A stretch of DNA of 64,000 bases from Paenibacillus physcomitrellae (lineage in GTDB: Bacteria; Bacillota; Bacilli; Paenibacillales; Paenibacillaceae), in contig NZ_CP022584.1 of assembly GCF_002240225.1 (NCBI RefSeq), positions 806,001 through 870,000 of the forward strand, read 5' to 3'. Within the stretch, counting starts at the first letter, position 1, and every line of letters starts with the position of its first letter. Below, piece by piece: positions 62,718 to 64,000 of the stretch. The position numbers and the translations under genes are program-made. A model generated the notes under the pieces. It ran no database searches and had not been told where the DNA came from. It saw only the letters and a list, made by a program, of their open reading frames with translations.

Positions 62718-63287
62718 TTATTTATCTCTGTTCGCTTGATCCGCGCTCGCTTCCCCCGCCACGTCCCAGCGGCTGCGGAACTTTTCCAGATTCGGGTGCA
62801 GAGCTTCTCCGGGGGCAGTGGAGAGAATCAACCTGATTCTCTTGATCACTTCTTTAAAAGCATCGTAACCGGCCAATCGGTTAGCCATTTCCGGTGTTAC
62901 ATACAGAAAGAGAGGCCCGCCGTAGATCTCCTCAAGATGGCGCACGGCCGCTTCAAAAGGCGTATATTTCTTACGCCGTCCCTCCCAGCTTTCCAGTGTG
63001 ACCAGTGAACTGCCGGACTCCTGCTTCCAGGCAATCAGCGACTTCTCCCGCTTATGATAAGGAAGGACAGGGATTTTCGTCATCCGCCGTAACGTTTCTT
63101 CATGCAGCGGGTACAGCACCAGCTTGGTGAAGTTCCGCTGCCGGGCCGTAACCAGGGCTGCTGCCAGTTCCTCCTCCAGATCCTCTTCCCGTTCTGATTC
63201 AAAGCTGTCGTAAAATACCAGCACGCCTTTAACCGTTCGTACCGGCGGTTCATATCCAAAAGGCACTTGAGCCGTTTCCCTTTTCAT
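62718..63287 (-). CDS. Unknown protein, 189 residues
   Basis: Not recognised. A cytosolic alpha/beta protein with VKGVLVFYDSF near the start, an acidic Glu-rich helix, LVLYPLHEETLRRMTKIPVLPYHKREKSLIAW and FLYVTPEMANRLAGY later. It might be a nucleotide-binding fold, but no known motif supports this. AAGGAGG lies upstream of the ATG, so it is a real gene. Confidence 0.7.
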   Translation of the reverse strand: MKRETAQVPFGYEPPVRTVKGVLVFYDSFESEREEDLEEELAAALVTARQRNFTKLVLYPLHEETLRRMTKIPVLPYHKREKSLIAWKQESGSSLVTLESWEGRRKKYTPFEAAVRHLEEIYGGPLFLYVTPEMANRLAGYDAFKEVIKRIRLILSTAPGEALHPNLEKFRSRWDVAGEASADQANRDK

Positions 63288-63434
63288 AGGTCCTCCTTGC
63301 TGCGGTTGTCTTTCATATAATATATAGCTAATATATAGCTTACCCTTTTACCGGGTCGTTACATCCGTTAGGAAGGTCTGCTATAACACAAGAATTTCAC
63401 TCCGATAATTATACCGGGAGAATTCTGCCCGATC

Positions 63435-64000
63435 TTATTCCCGTTCCAACCTCAGCTGCCCGGTTGAAGCGTCCGCCAGTACAATCCGTGCCTTAAATTC
63501 CGCGCCTGCCTCCGGTTTAAACGACAGCAGCTGGGTACGGCCTTTCTGAATCAAGGCGCTTAACATGGCTTTGGAAATATTTTTCCCGTTAAATTCCTTC
63601 CAAATGACAAACCCGCAGCCCTGCTTAAAATGCGTACAGCCGTATCCCTTGCGGCCCTCGATCAGCTGTCCGCCGCAGCCTTGACGGGGACACCCGCCAA
63701 ACACTTCTCTTGCTGCAGGTGTGTTGGCAGCTTGAACTTTGCCTGTATTAGAAGCAGCAGCAGCTACGGTAGCTGTATCGGCAGTAGCTGGCGCAGCAGT
63801 TCCAGTCCGCCGCACGGCCGTTGCCGTTATGCCTCCCCGGAAGCTCTGCGTCTTCTCCCCGGCGGAAGACGCAGAAGCGCCGCGCGGACTGCGGACTTTT
63901 TTGGCCTGTTTCTGCTGGCCTTCAAATAAAGAAGCATCCGCCTTCTGCTGCACCCGGACTTTGTCCACGATGGAAACGGTAAACCGTTTGACGTTCTCCA
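63435..64000 (-). CDS. topB: DNA topoisomerase III, C-terminal part (partial)
   Basis: The C-terminal end of a type IA topoisomerase; the frame stays open to the window edge, so the real start lies outside. It shows a low-complexity Ala/Thr-rich linker and then a single zinc-ribbon-like repeat (GCPRQGCGGQLIEGRKGYGCTHFKQGCGFVIW) followed by the TopB C-terminal motif FNGKNISKAMLSALIQKGRT. The catalytic core is not in the window. TopB relaxes and decatenates DNA. I rely on the C-terminal motif, so another C4-zinc-repeat protein remains possible. Confidence 0.8.
   Translation of the reverse strand, partial: ENVKRFTVSIVDKVRVQQKADASLFEGQQKQAKKVRSPRGASASSAGEKTQSFRGGITATAVRRTGTAAPATADTATVAAAASNTGKVQAANTPAAREVFGGCPRQGCGGQLIEGRKGYGCTHFKQGCGFVIWKEFNGKNISKAMLSALIQKGRTQLLSFKPEAGAEFKARIVLADASTGQLRLERE

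Overview
The window looks like chromosomal DNA of a spore-forming, moderately GC-rich Bacillota, most probably Paenibacillus or a close relative. Evidence: a GerA-type germinant receptor operon, strong AGGAGG-type ribosome binding sites, several TTG/GTG starts, Zur boxes and cre-like sites of Bacillus type, XerS, and glgBA/glgC glycogen genes. The species call is inference. No rRNA, tRNA, CRISPR array or prophage was seen.

Layout. 1-4.4 kb: manganese catalase, then a zinc-starvation block (ZnuA-type lipoprotein and a COG0523 GTPase, both with Zur boxes) and a short-chain dehydrogenase divergent from an MmyB-type regulator. 5.36-6.92 kb: an IS1182-family element that landed in the regulator's terminator palindrome and duplicated 21 bp; its transposase frame is broken twice. 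7-11.7 kb: a methyltransferase and a gerA-type operon (A-C-B order). 11.8-19.7 kb: FGGY kinase, FAD oxidoreductase, DUF2500 protein, Cys-rich mini-protein, beta-propeller lipoprotein, polysaccharide deacetylase, lactate dehydrogenase. 19.7-24.3 kb: a repeat-rich accessory-looking block with a DUF3900 protein, a tyrosine recombinase, an unknown Gly/Ala-rich protein, a DUF3891 protein and a small acidic protein. 24.4-28.9 kb: chromate transporter, SgrR-like regulator and a divergent MFS exporter. 28.9-32.4 kb: sugar ABC importer. 32.7-38.4 kb: chemoreceptor with a C-terminal Cache-like domain, DinB and glyoxalase genes, YebC family protein, GNAT, XerS. 38.5-42.6 kb: mobB-moeA and pyrK-pyrD with an LpdD-like gene. 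42.8-47.2 kb: second deacetylase, LysM-3D wall protein, polar amino-acid ABC importer. 47.4-54.2 kb: cyclomaltodextrinase and glycogen synthesis (glgB-glgA divergent from glgC). 54.3-64 kb: GNAT, two-component system, FG-GAP lipoprotein with an orphan ABC ATPase, MFS with divergent ArsR-type regulator, HAD hydrolase, an unknown protein, and the C-terminal end of a type IA topoisomerase (TopB) running off the window.

The most interesting unexplained signal is a recurring 30-bp intergenic site made of two 12-bp arms around a 6-bp spacer. Its conserved arm AAGTTTACATAA contains, as I remember it, the XerD arm of Bacillus dif. One copy sits 10 bp from the stop of a Xer-type recombinase gene. Two more, in opposite orientation, bracket exactly the DinB-glyoxalase gene pair. 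Weaker copies lie near 19.9 kb and 44.6 kb. With two tyrosine recombinases in the same 18 kb, this could be a Xer-dependent mobile cassette system; a transcription-factor operator is the main alternative. Both need a genome-wide motif search.
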